A DNA stretch of 46,766 nt from Bacteroidota bacterium (lineage in GTDB: Bacteria > Bacteroidota > Bacteroidia > Flavobacteriales > Weeksellaceae). The notes under the pieces are model-generated. The model saw only the letters and a program-made list of their open reading frames with translations, searched no databases and was not told the origin of the DNA. This document shows, piece after piece, positions 16,052 to 24,229 of the stretch. Position 1 is the first letter of the stretch. Every line of letters begins with the position of its first letter. A program made the position numbers and the translations under genes. The stretch lies in NCBI GenBank assembly GCA_023458415.1, contig JAEWZO010000043.1, forward strand, positions 1-46,766, written 5' to 3'.

Positions 16052-17291
16052 AGTTCTCTACAGTTTTTTCGATAATCTTAACGCATTCCATCAATTGTTC
16101 TTCGGTAATAACCAAAGGCGGGGCAAGGCGTATAATATTTCCGTGCGTAGGTTTTGCGAGAAGACCATTTTCTTTAAGGGCTACACAAAGATTCCAAGCC
16201 GTAGGAGAGTGTTGAGAATCATTAATGATAATAGCGTTCAGTAATCCTTTTCCGCGTACATTGGCAATCAAATCAAATTTCTCTGCAAGTTTTTTCATTT
16301 CAGATCTGAAAATTTCTCCTAGTTTTGCCGCTTTTTCTGAAAGGTTTTCCTCTTCCACAACATCTAATGCAGCCATCGCAACAGCACAAGCCAAAGGATT
16401 TCCGCCAAATGTTGAACCGTGTTGTCCGGGATGAATTACATTCATAATTTCATCATTGGCTAAAACAGCAGAAACCGGATACATTCCGCCGGAAAGCGCT
16501 TTTCCGAGAATAACAATGTCTGGTTGCACATCTTCATGATGACACGCAATTAATTTTCCTGTTCTTGCAATTCCCGTTTGAACTTCGTCTGCGATAAACA
16601 GAACATTGTGTTTCTTACAAATTTCGGCGGCTTTTTTCAAAAATCCTTCATCCGGAACATACACTCCGGCTTCACCCTGAATAGGCTCTACAAGGAATGC
16701 TGCAATGTTCTGTGAATCAGCAGTTAAAGTGTCTTCGAGAGATTTCAGATCATTGTAAGGAATTTTGATAAATCCTGGTGTAAATGGTCCGTAGTTATTG
16801 TGTGCATCCGGATCGTTGGAAAAAGAAACGATGGTAGTTGTGCGACCATGAAAATTGTTTTCGCAAACAATGATTTTAGCTTCATTGCCATGAATTCCTT
16901 TCACTTCATAAGCCCATTTTCTGGCAAGTTTGATTGCAGTCTCTACAGCTTCAGCTCCGGAATTCATTGGAAGTACTTTGTCGAAACCAAAAAGCGAAGT
17001 AATTCTTTTCTCGTAAACACCGAGGTTCGCATTATAAAAAGCCCGGGAAGTAAGCGCAAGTTTTTTTGCCTGCTCGACTAATGCGTCCACAATTTTCGGG
17101 TGCGAATGGCCTTGATTTACTGCAGAATAAGCTGAAAGAAAATCATAGTATTGTTTTCCCTCAACGTCCCAAACGTATACTCCTTCTCCGCGTTCCAAAA
17201 CTACCGGAAGTGGATGGTAATTATGAGCGCCATACTGATTTTCCAGACCGATAAAATACTCTGAATTCTGTGCTTTTTTTGCTGTTGCCAT
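16041..17291 (-). CDS. rocD: Ornithine aminotransferase
   Basis: Transfers the delta-amino group of ornithine to 2-oxoglutarate, giving glutamate-5-semialdehyde, and links arginine breakdown to proline and glutamate. 416 aa, class III PLP aminotransferase. Visible features are M-N-S-G-A-E-A-V-E-T-A (PLP phosphate site, ~109), F-I-A-D-E-V-Q-T-G (Asp to the PLP ring, ~232), the Schiff-base lysine K264 in I-L-G-K-A-L-S-G-G, and G-S-T-F-G-G-N-P-L-A. Ornithine rather than acetylornithine specificity is inferred from close similarity to RocD/OAT (Y-F-I-G-L-E-N-Q-Y-G-A-H-N-Y near the start). Overlaps a convergent glycosyltransferase gene by 11 nt. Confidence 0.93.
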   Translation of the reverse strand: MATAKKAQNSEYFIGLENQYGAHNYHPLPVVLERGEGVYVWDVEGKQYYDFLSAYSAVNQGHSHPKIVDALVEQAKKLALTSRAFYNANLGVYEKRITSLFGFDKVLPMNSGAEAVETAIKLARKWAYEVKGIHGNEAKIIVCENNFHGRTTTIVSFSNDPDAHNNYGPFTPGFIKIPYNDLKSLEDTLTADSQNIAAFLVEPIQGEAGVYVPDEGFLKKAAEICKKHNVLFIADEVQTGIARTGKLIACHHEDVQPDIVILGKALSGGMYPVSAVLANDEIMNVIHPGQHGSTFGGNPLACAVAMAALDVVEEENLSEKAAKLGEIFRSEMKKLAEKFDLIANVRGKGLLNAIIINDSQHSPTAWNLCVALKENGLLAKPTHGNIIRLAPPLVITEEQLMECVKIIEKTVENFKN

Positions 17292-17307
17292 ATTAAATGA
17301 ATTTAGA

Positions 17308-17315
17308 CAAATTTA
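17308..17315 (-). promoter_or_regulatory. -7 box for rocD
   Basis: TAAATTTG on the minus strand, exact to TAnnTTTG, 17 nt before the ATG. No -33 TTTG seen. Confidence 0.45.
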
Positions 17316-17341
17316 ACGATTTTAAGTGTTACATAAAATAT

Positions 17342-17368
17342 AAAACCGCTCCAGAAGGAAGCGGTTTT
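17342..17368 (-). terminator. Terminator after accC
   Basis: AAAACCGCT and AGCGGTTTT form a 9-bp stem with a 9-nt loop, 18 nt after the accC stop. The T-rich tail is carried inside the stem rather than following it. Confidence 0.75.
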
Positions 17369-17385
17369 AATGAAATTAATTTTTA

Positions 17386-18738
17386 TTAGTTGTCGTATTC
17401 AGGATTCATTACAAAATCATCCATGAATTTTGTGGTGTAGTTTCCTGCTATAAAATCAGGGTCGTCCATCAACTGTCTGTGGAAAGGAATAGTCGTTTTT
17501 ACTCCTTCAATATAGAATTCTTCCAGCGCACGTCTCATTTTTGCAATGGCTTCTTCGCGGGTTTGTGCCGTTGTGATAAGCTTTGCAATCATGGAATCGT
17601 AGTTAGACGGAATTACATATCCGGCGTAAACGTGGGTGTCAACTCTTACACCATGTCCACCAGGAATATTCAGACTGCTGATTTTTCCTGGACTTGGACG
17701 GAAATCATTGAAAGGATCTTCGGCATTGATACGACACTCAATAGAGTGAAGTTTTGGAAAATGGTTTTTACCGGAAATTTTCTCGCCTGCTGCAAGCATA
17801 ATCTGCTCGCGAATCAGGTCGTAATCTATTACCTGTTCGGTAATCGGATGCTCCACCTGAATTCTTGTATTCATTTCCATGAAATAGAAATTTCTGTGCT
17901 TATCTACAAGAAATTCTATTGTCCCAACTCCTTCATAACCAATGTATTCAGCTGCTTTTACTGCTGCGTCGCCCATTTTTTGACGAAGTTCCTCAGTCAT
18001 GAAAGGCGAAGGTGTTTCTTCCGTAAGTTTTTGGTTTCTTCTCTGTACGGAACAGTCTCTTTCAGAAAGGTGACAAGCTTTTCCGAACTGATCACCCGCA
18101 ATCTGAATTTCAATGTGGCGAGGTTCTTCAATCAGCTTTTCCATATACATTCCTCCGTTTCCGAAAGCGGCAACTGCTTCCTGAATTGCAGATTCCCAAT
18201 GTTCTTTCAGTTCTTCTTCATTCCATACACGGCGCATTCCTTTTCCGCCACCACCTGCTGTTGCTTTAATCATTACAGGATAGCCGATTTCTTTAGCGGT
18301 TTTTGCAGCTTCTTCGTAGGAATCAATTAATCCTTCAGAACCCGGTACACAAGGAACTCCGGCTTCTTTCATTGTTGCTTTTGCGTTGGCTTTGTCGCCC
18401 ATTCTGTCAATCTGCTCCGGAGTTGCGCCAATAAATTTAATGCCGTTTTGCTGGCAGATTCTTGAGAAATTGGAATTTTCTGAAAGGAAACCGTAACCCG
18501 GGTGAATTGCATCTGCATTGGTAATTTCTGCAGCAGCAATAATGTTCGAAATTTTCAGATAAGAATCTTTGCTCATTGCCGGACCGATGCATACAGCTTC
18601 ATCTGCAAAGCGCACATGCAGACTGTCTTTATCTGCAGTAGAATATACAGCTACAGTCTTGATTCCCATTTCTTTACAGGTTCTGAGAATACGCATCGCG
18701 ATTTCGCCGCGGTTAGCAATTAATATTTTTTTGAACAT
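17386..18738 (-). CDS. accC: Acetyl-CoA carboxylase biotin carboxylase subunit
   Basis: Carboxylates biotin on AccB using ATP and bicarbonate. 450 aa, standard length. ATP-grasp signatures: M-F-K-K-I-L-I-A-N-R-G-E-I-A-M-R-I at the start, I-H-P-G-Y-G-F-L-S-E-N, the glycine-rich loop K-A-T-A-G-G-G-G-K-G-M-R at ~160, R-D-C-S-V-Q-R-R-N-Q-K, F-M-E-M-N-T-R-I-Q-V-E-H-P (~290). Downstream of accB with 106 nt between; that AT-rich spacer contains repeated TTAATTAG units and no clear promoter, so accB-accC is probably one transcript. Confidence 0.98.
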   Translation of the reverse strand: MFKKILIANRGEIAMRILRTCKEMGIKTVAVYSTADKDSLHVRFADEAVCIGPAMSKDSYLKISNIIAAAEITNADAIHPGYGFLSENSNFSRICQQNGIKFIGATPEQIDRMGDKANAKATMKEAGVPCVPGSEGLIDSYEEAAKTAKEIGYPVMIKATAGGGGKGMRRVWNEEELKEHWESAIQEAVAAFGNGGMYMEKLIEEPRHIEIQIAGDQFGKACHLSERDCSVQRRNQKLTEETPSPFMTEELRQKMGDAAVKAAEYIGYEGVGTIEFLVDKHRNFYFMEMNTRIQVEHPITEQVIDYDLIREQIMLAAGEKISGKNHFPKLHSIECRINAEDPFNDFRPSPGKISSLNIPGGHGVRVDTHVYAGYVIPSNYDSMIAKLITTAQTREEAIAKMRRALEEFYIEGVKTTIPFHRQLMDDPDFIAGNYTTKFMDDFVMNPEYDN

Positions 18739-18844
18739 AATTTTAATTAGTTAATTAGATGATCATATAATTAGATAAATGATGAGAGAGTTTGGTGTTA
18801 GTAAAAATAACCTCCAAATTCAAACTTCTAATGTCTAACTAATT

Positions 18845-19333
18845 TTATGAAGGATCAACAAGGAACAAAGGTTGGTCGTATTCAACTGGTGTGGCGTCGT
18901 CCACAAGGATTTTTACAATTTTACCGGAGACTTCGGACTCAATTTGGTTGAAAAGTTTCATCGCTTCAATAACACAAACCACTTTTCCTGGAGAAACCTC
19001 GTCTCCTACGTTTACAAAAGCATCTTTATCTGGTGCTGGTTTTCTGTAGAAAGTACCAATCATTGGAGATTTGATGGTTACGTATTTGCTGTCGTCAGCT
19101 GCAGTACTTTCTTCTGCAGGAGCAGCTACGGCAGGCGCACCTGTTGGAGCAGGACTTGCTGCAATTTGTTGCGGAGCTTGCTGGTAAACAGCCGGCTGAG
19201 AAACATAGCTTACTTCATTACCTCCCAGTGGAGTTTTAATGGTGATTTCGAAATCTTTGGTTTTGTATTTTACTTCGGAAACCTCAGCTTTAGACACAAA
19301 CTTAATAAGATTCTGTATGTCTTTAATGTCCAT
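18845..19333 (-). CDS. accB: Acetyl-CoA carboxylase biotin carboxyl carrier protein
   Basis: Carries biotin between the carboxylase and transferase sites. 162 aa: N-terminal domain (~1-45), an Ala/Pro-rich flexible linker (~46-80), and a C-terminal biotinyl domain. The biotinylated lysine is K126 in the canonical E-A-M-K motif. The gene is followed by accC on the same strand and separated from rpmF-DUF177 upstream by a terminator and its own promoter box. Confidence 0.98.
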   Translation of the reverse strand: MDIKDIQNLIKFVSKAEVSEVKYKTKDFEITIKTPLGGNEVSYVSQPAVYQQAPQQIAASPAPTGAPAVAAPAEESTAADDSKYVTIKSPMIGTFYRKPAPDKDAFVNVGDEVSPGKVVCVIEAMKLFNQIESEVSGKIVKILVDDATPVEYDQPLFLVDPS

Positions 19334-19357
19334 AAAAGTTGGTTTAATTAATTATGT

Positions 19358-19365
19358 CAAAGATA
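19358..19365 (-). promoter_or_regulatory. -7 box for accB-accC
   Basis: TATCTTTG on the minus strand, exact to TAnnTTTG, 25 nt before the accB ATG and just downstream of the rpmF terminator. TTG triplets are present upstream but nearer than 17 nt. Confidence 0.55.
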
Positions 19366-19378
19366 CTAAAAAACAACA

Positions 19379-19416
19379 AAAAACCACCCGAAATATTAAA
19401 AATCGGGCGGTTTTTG
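19379..19416 (-). terminator. Terminator after rpmF
   Basis: On the minus strand ACCGCCCGA pairs with TCGGGTGGT (one G-T pair), followed by TTTTTTG. It lies 29 nt after the rpmF stop and separates that operon from accB-accC. Confidence 0.88.
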
Positions 19417-19444
19417 TATGAAAACGAGCGATTAAGATGTAATC

Positions 19445-19648
19445 TTAATCCTCTTCTGTAGTTTCTACTTCTTTTTCCATTACTACTTTTCCTCTGTAGT
19501 AAAGTTTTCCTTCGTGCCAGTGAGCTCTGTGGTAAAGGTGCAGTTCTCCTGATGTAGCATCTTTAGCCAATTGAGGAACTTCTGCTTTGTAGTGTGTTCT
19601 TCTTTTGTCTCTTCTTGTAGACGACTGTCTTCTCTTTGGATGTGCCAT
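19445..19648 (-). CDS. rpmF: 50S ribosomal protein L32
   Basis: 67 aa from the ATG at 19648 (M-A-H-P-K-R-R-Q-S-S-T-R-R-D-K-R-R-T-H-Y). A start at 19693 is in frame but would add 15 residues not found in the family. The protein shows the L32 N-terminal motif and the H-R-A-H region. Cysteines of the zinc-binding C+ form are absent, so it is the C- form. It follows the DUF177 gene with 66 nt between, the common yceD-rpmF pairing. Confidence 0.97.
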   Translation of the reverse strand: MAHPKRRQSSTRRDKRRTHYKAEVPQLAKDATSGELHLYHRAHWHEGKLYYRGKVVMEKEVETTEED

Positions 19649-19714
19649 TTTCTTATAATTTTTTTGATGAGCGATGAGGTTTTGATCGCTCAATTCTCAT
19701 CATTTTAAACTATT

Positions 19715-20236
19715 TTAATTTTTATCTTTTAATTTTTTCAGGGCTTCCCAACGTGGGTCGGTTTCTTCCTGGTTTTCTTCTTCCTCTTTCGGACTGTATC
19801 TGTTCAGTGCCTCAAGATCTTCTTCGGAAACGTTGGGCGAAATCTTCTTCATCGGTATCGCAAGCATGATGCTTTCGTACACAAGTTGAGCAATATTAAA
19901 TGTATGATCGTGCATTGGGATGGTGATTACATCTTCATTGCTGTCGTCAAACTCTTCACCGAAATTTACCAAAATATCAATTTCGTTTTCAATCGGGTGC
20001 TCAAATTCTTCATTGCTGATGTCGCACACAAGCATTACAGTTCCGTGGGTTTTTATGAATAACTCCATAAATGTGCTGTGTTTATCAAGTAGTACATCCA
20101 CTTTTATTTTTGGATCTGTAAAATCCTGTTCGGTTCCGAAAAGTTGAAAGAACTCTTTATCTGTCTCAAATTGAAACTGATGTTTTCCCGTTTTTAGTCC
20201 GGAAAACTCAATGTCATAGTTTTTAAACTTGTCCAT
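19715..20236 (-). CDS. DUF177 / YceD-family protein
   Basis: 173 aa from the ATG at 20236; the in-frame ATG at 20251 sits inside the promoter -7 box. Members of this family are encoded next to rpmF in most bacteria and in plants are needed for 23S rRNA accumulation, so a role in 50S assembly is likely but not shown here. The family core is seen in L-V-C-D-I-S-N-E-E-F-E-H-P-I and I-D-I-L-V-N-F, followed by the I-x-I-P-M region and A-I-P-M-K. The C-terminal end is acidic and ends W-E-A-L-K-K-L-K, typical of the family. The second cysteine pair found in some YceD proteins is missing. Confidence 0.88.
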   Translation of the reverse strand: MDKFKNYDIEFSGLKTGKHQFQFETDKEFFQLFGTEQDFTDPKIKVDVLLDKHSTFMELFIKTHGTVMLVCDISNEEFEHPIENEIDILVNFGEEFDDSNEDVITIPMHDHTFNIAQLVYESIMLAIPMKKISPNVSEEDLEALNRYSPKEEEENQEETDPRWEALKKLKDKN

Positions 20237-20248
20237 GAAATGAGGGTG

Positions 20249-20279
20249 CAAAAATATGCAAATTTTTTAATATAACAAA
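20249..20279 (-). promoter_or_regulatory. Promoter of DUF177-rpmF
   Basis: On the minus strand TTTG, 19 nt, TATTTTTG: both boxes match the Bacteroidota consensus exactly. The -7 box ends 13 nt before the ATG at 20236, giving a very short leader. Confidence 0.85.
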
Positions 20280-20325
20280 TATTTTTTAAAAACAAAATAA
20301 AAGCTTCAGAAACGCTTACAATTTC

Positions 20326-21423
20326 TCACTTCGTTTCCTGTTTTTCATCTGGTAAATCTTCGTCTACGCCGTTTCTGTCGTCTTTTTTTCTATTAACCAG
20401 TCGGTTTTGCATCAAATCATTGTATTCAGAGCGGTTTCGGAAAATTTTTATTGCCGCAAAGATGGCTTCAGAAAAACTTCGTTCATCTGCGATGCCTTTT
20501 CCTGCAATGTCATACGCCACGCCGTGATCGGGTGACGTGCGGATGAATGGCAAACCGGCTGTGTAATTTACGCCGTCTTCATACGCTAAAGTTTTAAATG
20601 GAGCCAATCCCTGATCGTGATACATTGCTAAAACCGCATCAAAATTTTTGTATTTGTTGGGCTGGAAAAAGCTGTCTGCCGGATATGGACCAAAAGCCAA
20701 AACTCCGTTGTCAAAAGTTTCTTTAATTGCCGGTGTAATGATTTCTATTTCTTCATTTCCGATGATTCCTCCATCGCCAGAATGAGGGTTCAGACCTAAA
20801 ACAGCGATCTTTGGTTTCTGGATTTGGAAGTCTTCGATTAAGCATTGGTTCAAAAGCTTAATCTGTTTCTTTATTTTTTCTTTGGAAATGTTTTCAGCAA
20901 CTTTCGCAATAGGAATGTGGTGCGTAGAAACCGCAACTTTCAAGTCATCTGTAATAAGAAACATCAATCCTTTTTTCTCAAATTTCTCTTCGAGGTAACC
21001 GGTGTGACCAGCGTGAGAGAACCCGGCTTTCATCATTTCATCTTTGTTGATGGGTGCCGTCACCAAAACGTCAATTTCGCCGTTCATCAGTGCGTTTGTC
21101 GCTGCTTCAAGCGAATCGATTGCCATTTTAGAAGATTCTTCTGTTGGGTTTCCCAAATCCACATTTGCATTTTCTTTGGTAAGATTTACCATATTCAGTT
21201 TGCCATGCTGTGCTTGTGAAGCTTCGGTAATGTAATTGAAATTAAGCTGCAACTTGAAGATGTTTTTCTGATAGGTGAACAGCTTACCGGAACCAAAAAT
21301 AACTGGCGTAAAAAAGTCGGTTATACTTTTGTCTTTCAGAGATTTCATGATGATTTCCGGACCGATTCCGTTAAAATCACCAATGGAAATTCCTACTCGT
21401 ATCTTTGGGTGCTTGCTGCTCAT
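20326..21423 (-). CDS. pdxA: 4-hydroxythreonine-4-phosphate dehydrogenase
   Basis: NAD-dependent oxidation in the DXP-dependent pyridoxal phosphate pathway. 365 aa, longer than E. coli PdxA because of an acidic, charged C-terminal tail of ~20 residues. Seen: G-I-S-I-G-D-F-N-G-I-G-P-E-I, V-T-A-P-I-N-K-D-E-M, S-H-A-G-H-T-G-Y-L-E (metal His), L-N-P-H-S-G-D-G-G, M-Y-H-D-Q-G-L-A-P-F-K and T-S-P-D-H-G-V-A-Y-D-I-A-G. The catalytic His/Asp set for the divalent metal is complete. Divergent from ribE with 54 nt between. Confidence 0.97.
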   Translation of the reverse strand: MSSKHPKIRVGISIGDFNGIGPEIIMKSLKDKSITDFFTPVIFGSGKLFTYQKNIFKLQLNFNYITEASQAQHGKLNMVNLTKENANVDLGNPTEESSKMAIDSLEAATNALMNGEIDVLVTAPINKDEMMKAGFSHAGHTGYLEEKFEKKGLMFLITDDLKVAVSTHHIPIAKVAENISKEKIKKQIKLLNQCLIEDFQIQKPKIAVLGLNPHSGDGGIIGNEEIEIITPAIKETFDNGVLAFGPYPADSFFQPNKYKNFDAVLAMYHDQGLAPFKTLAYEDGVNYTAGLPFIRTSPDHGVAYDIAGKGIADERSFSEAIFAAIKIFRNRSEYNDLMQNRLVNRKKDDRNGVDEDLPDEKQETK

Positions 21424-21429
21424 TTTTAG

Positions 21430-21437
21430 TATCTTTG
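21430..21437 (+). promoter_or_regulatory. -7 box for the ribE operon
   Basis: TATCTTTG, exact to TAnnTTTG, 40 nt before the ribE ATG, with a TTTG 22 nt upstream inside pdxA (21404-21407). Confidence 0.6.
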
Positions 21438-21456
21438 ATGTTTATTTAGAATCATA

Positions 21457-21464
21457 CAAATTTA
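21457..21464 (-). promoter_or_regulatory. -7 box for pdxA
   Basis: TAAATTTG on the minus strand, 33 nt before the pdxA ATG. It overlaps the ribE leader, so the two promoters are divergent and interleaved. Confidence 0.45.
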
Positions 21465-21477
21465 ACAAAATAATATT

Positions 21478-22077
21478 ATGTTCACAGGAATTATTGAGGC
21501 CGTGGGAATTGTAGAAGACATCCAGAGAGAGGGTAGTAACATTCATTTTACATTGAGCTGCCCATTTGTTCCGGAGCTTAAAATAGACCAAAGTGTAGCG
21601 CACAACGGTTGCTGTTTAACGGTTGTTGAATTGTCGGACCAAACCTACCGTGTTACAGCAATCGATGAAACACTGGAAAAAACCAACCTGATTGACTGGA
21701 AAGTTGGAACTGAAGTGAATCTTGAACGCTGTGTTCAAATGAACGGCCGACTTGATGGACATATTGTTCAGGGACATGTAGACAAAACTGGCGAAGTTAT
21801 TGCTGTGGAAAATAAAGACGGAAGTTATTTTATTACTTTCAGGTACGATTCAGCGGGCGATTTTATTACGGTTCCGCAAGGTTCCATTACCGTTAACGGC
21901 ATCAGTCTTACCGTTGCAGAAAGTAAGGATAACGAATTCTCCGTTGCTATAATTCCGTACACATGGGAATTTACGAACATGAAGAATATTTCTGTAGGAG
22001 ATAAAGTAAACCTGGAATTTGATATCGTTGGAAAGTATGTCGCAAAACTAATGTCGAAGCAAAATGCCGCTAAGTAA
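21478..22077 (+). CDS. ribE: Riboflavin synthase alpha chain
   Basis: Dismutates two 6,7-dimethyl-8-ribityllumazine molecules into riboflavin. 199 aa made of two lumazine-binding repeats: the first begins M-F-T-G-I-I-E-A-V-G, the second around G-H-I-V-Q-G-H-V-D-K-T-G. Conserved A-H-N-G-C-C-L-T-V and G-S-I-T-V-N-G-I-S-L-T-V are the substrate-site segments in each half. Its last 14 nt overlap the start of the sensor kinase gene, so the two are translated from one mRNA. Confidence 0.97.
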   Translation: MFTGIIEAVGIVEDIQREGSNIHFTLSCPFVPELKIDQSVAHNGCCLTVVELSDQTYRVTAIDETLEKTNLIDWKVGTEVNLERCVQMNGRLDGHIVQGHVDKTGEVIAVENKDGSYFITFRYDSAGDFITVPQGSITVNGISLTVAESKDNEFSVAIIPYTWEFTNMKNISVGDKVNLEFDIVGKYVAKLMSKQNAAK

Positions 22078-23518
22078 ATATAAAGGATACAGCCTCCGGA
22101 ACAGAGTTTTTTGGGGATTTCTTGTCATCACATTTCTCAGTATTGGGGTTTTATATGTGATGTCCTATTTCGTAATGAAGAATAATTCACTCGAGCAGAG
22201 CCGCACTGAAATGCAGCGTAAAGCTGAGTCTCTTTTATCTGCCTTGGATTATTCTGTGAGTCACACACAGGTAGAAACCGATGATTTACCAACAATTTTG
22301 GCCAATGATATTTACGAAATTGCCGATATCAACAATCAGGATATTATTATTTATGATCTTCAAGGCAATTTTTTGATCTCAAACAAGGATGAAAGTCTTG
22401 TTCCTCAGAAAAAACTTCCACTTGACATTATTAATAAAGTTCTTAAAACAGACAGCAGAGTCGATTTTCAAAATTACGATTCCAGTTTGGATGCGAATGT
22501 AACGTCATCTTACGTAATCCTCAAGAACAATATGTTGCAGTCCATTGCGATTGTCTATTTTCCTTACTATTATAATGATGGCTCTTATCTGAATGCTTTA
22601 CACCAATATTTGAAATCGCTGGCTTTAGTTAGTTTAGCAGTGATTCTGGTCGGAATTTTCTTCAGTTGGATTATTTCTGATAATTTAACCAATGCAATAA
22701 CAAGGTTCTCTGAAATGATCAACCGCGTGGCGATTTTTGATGAAGATCCGCAACCCATTCGCTATTACCACAATGATGAACTGAACCAATTGGTGAAGGC
22801 GTACAACAAGATGATTCTTCAGATTAAAGATCAAAAGGAACGATTGGCGTTTAATGAAAAAGAAAAAGCATGGCGAGAGATGGCAAAACAGGTGGCGCAC
22901 GAAGTGAAGAATCCGCTTACGCCAATGAAACTGACCATCCAGAATTTTGAAAGAAAGTTTGATCCTAACGATCCGAAAGTTGGCGAGCGCGTAAAAAATA
23001 TGAGCAGCACCATGGTTGAACAAATCGACCTGATTGCGAAAGTAGCCAGTGCATTTTCTCAGTTTGCGCAGCTTCCGGAGAAAAACAACGAAGTTTTTGA
23101 TCTGAACAAAGAAATAAAAAATACGCTCAATGTTTTTTCTGATGATAAGGTATATTTCCATTCCAACCGGCCAACTGTGATGGTGGAAATGGATAAAATT
23201 TATCTTTCCAGAATTATCACAAACCTTGTTACCAATGCTTTGCAGGCTCGTGACGATTCACGGGATCCTATCGTAAATGTCGATGTGGAACAGCATCAGA
23301 AAAGAGTAACCATTGTTGTTGAAGACAACGGAACCGGGATTAAACAGGAACTTCTTGATCGCATCTTTGAGCCTAACTTCACTTCTAAAACAAGCGGTAT
23401 GGGTCTTGGTCTCACTATGGTGAGAAAAATGGTGGAAGATTATAAAGGTGAAATTTCTGTAGTTTCCGAATTAGGAAAAGGCAGCAAGTTTACCATTTCT
23501 CTTCCGACAAATCTTTAA
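22064..23518 (+). CDS. Orphan membrane sensor histidine kinase (NtrY-like)
   Basis: 484 aa. TM1 ~15-37, a periplasmic sensor region ~38-183, TM2 ~184-204, HAMP ~205-255, then HisKA with the phospho-acceptor H279 in V-A-H-E-V-K-N-P-L-T-P-M, and HATPase_c with N-L-V-T-N-A-L-Q (N box), D-N-G-T-G-I (G1) and G-M-G-L-G-L-T-M-V (G2). All residues needed for autophosphorylation are present. No response regulator is nearby. It sits between ribE and trmN6, overlapping the former by 14 nt and abutting the latter, so it is expressed with housekeeping genes. Signal unknown. Confidence 0.93.
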   Translation: MPLSKYKGYSLRNRVFWGFLVITFLSIGVLYVMSYFVMKNNSLEQSRTEMQRKAESLLSALDYSVSHTQVETDDLPTILANDIYEIADINNQDIIIYDLQGNFLISNKDESLVPQKKLPLDIINKVLKTDSRVDFQNYDSSLDANVTSSYVILKNNMLQSIAIVYFPYYYNDGSYLNALHQYLKSLALVSLAVILVGIFFSWIISDNLTNAITRFSEMINRVAIFDEDPQPIRYYHNDELNQLVKAYNKMILQIKDQKERLAFNEKEKAWREMAKQVAHEVKNPLTPMKLTIQNFERKFDPNDPKVGERVKNMSSTMVEQIDLIAKVASAFSQFAQLPEKNNEVFDLNKEIKNTLNVFSDDKVYFHSNRPTVMVEMDKIYLSRIITNLVTNALQARDDSRDPIVNVDVEQHQKRVTIVVEDNGTGIKQELLDRIFEPNFTSKTSGMGLGLTMVRKMVEDYKGEISVVSELGKGSKFTISLPTNL

Positions 23519-24229
23519 ATGAAGCCCTTTCACTTTCAGCAATTTTCTGTTCAGCAATCTGGAAAGGTTTTCCGGGTTGGAACTGATGCTGTTTTGTTGG
23601 GAGCACTCTGTAACGTTGAAAATTCAAAGAGAATCCTGGAAGTGGGCAGCGGAACCGGAATTATTTCACTGATGGCTGCACAGAGAAATCTTGAAGTTCA
23701 AATTCTTGCTTTAGATATTAACGAAGAAGCTGTAAAGTTGACAGAAATGAATTTTCTTAATTCTCCTTTTTCGGATCGGATGAAAGCTGAACTCCAGGAT
23801 TTCAAAAAGATTGAAACTGACGAAAAGTACGACCTCATTATTTCCAATCCACCTTATTTTGAAGAGAATTCATCATCGAAAGATATTATTGCAAGACAGC
23901 AGAAAGAACTTGGATTTTATGAACTTATTAAAAAAGCTGCGGAACTGTTAACTTCTGATGGGTTACTTTCTGTAATTATTCCGTTTGAAAGCGGCGAAGA
24001 GTTCATAACGATTGCTGAGGAATTTCAACTGTTTCTACACAAAAGAATCAATATACAGGGAGCTGAAGGTTCAAAAACTAAAAGATTAGTTTTGGAGTTT
24101 GGTCTGCGTAAAGAAATGTTTACAGAAGACGATTTTGTAATAGAAAAAAGTCCGAGAAAATACTCGGACCAATATTTGGAACTCACCAAAGAGTTTCATG
24201 TTTTCAGTAGTAAGAAATTACTCGAATAA
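23519..24229 (+). CDS. trmN6: tRNA1(Val) (adenine(37)-N6)-methyltransferase
   Basis: Predicted to methylate A37 of tRNA-Val using SAM. 236 aa: F-R-V-G-T-D-A-V-L-L-G at the N-terminus, SAM motif I I-L-E-V-G-S-G-T-G-I-I-S-L near residue 40, and the catalytic N-P-P-Y-F motif near 120, typical of amino-group methyltransferases. The YfiC/TrmN6 assignment comes from the N-terminal F-F/x-V-G-T-D-A pattern and Bacteroidota practice. It starts directly after the kinase stop codon. Its last 12 nt overlap the end of convergent ftsE. Confidence 0.88.
   Translation: MKPFHFQQFSVQQSGKVFRVGTDAVLLGALCNVENSKRILEVGSGTGIISLMAAQRNLEVQILALDINEEAVKLTEMNFLNSPFSDRMKAELQDFKKIETDEKYDLIISNPPYFEENSSSKDIIARQQKELGFYELIKKAAELLTSDGLLSVIIPFESGEEFITIAEEFQLFLHKRINIQGAEGSKTKRLVLEFGLRKEMFTEDDFVIEKSPRKYSDQYLELTKEFHVFSSKKLLE

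Noticed and set aside
17479..18330. 283-codon open frame antisense to accC
   Set aside because: It is a shadow of accC on the other strand, with Cys/Phe/His-rich sequence and no domain; accC has all its motifs.
18739..18844. Repeated TTAATTAG motif between accB and accC as a regulatory repeat
   Set aside because: The region is simple AT-rich sequence; the matches are short and irregular.
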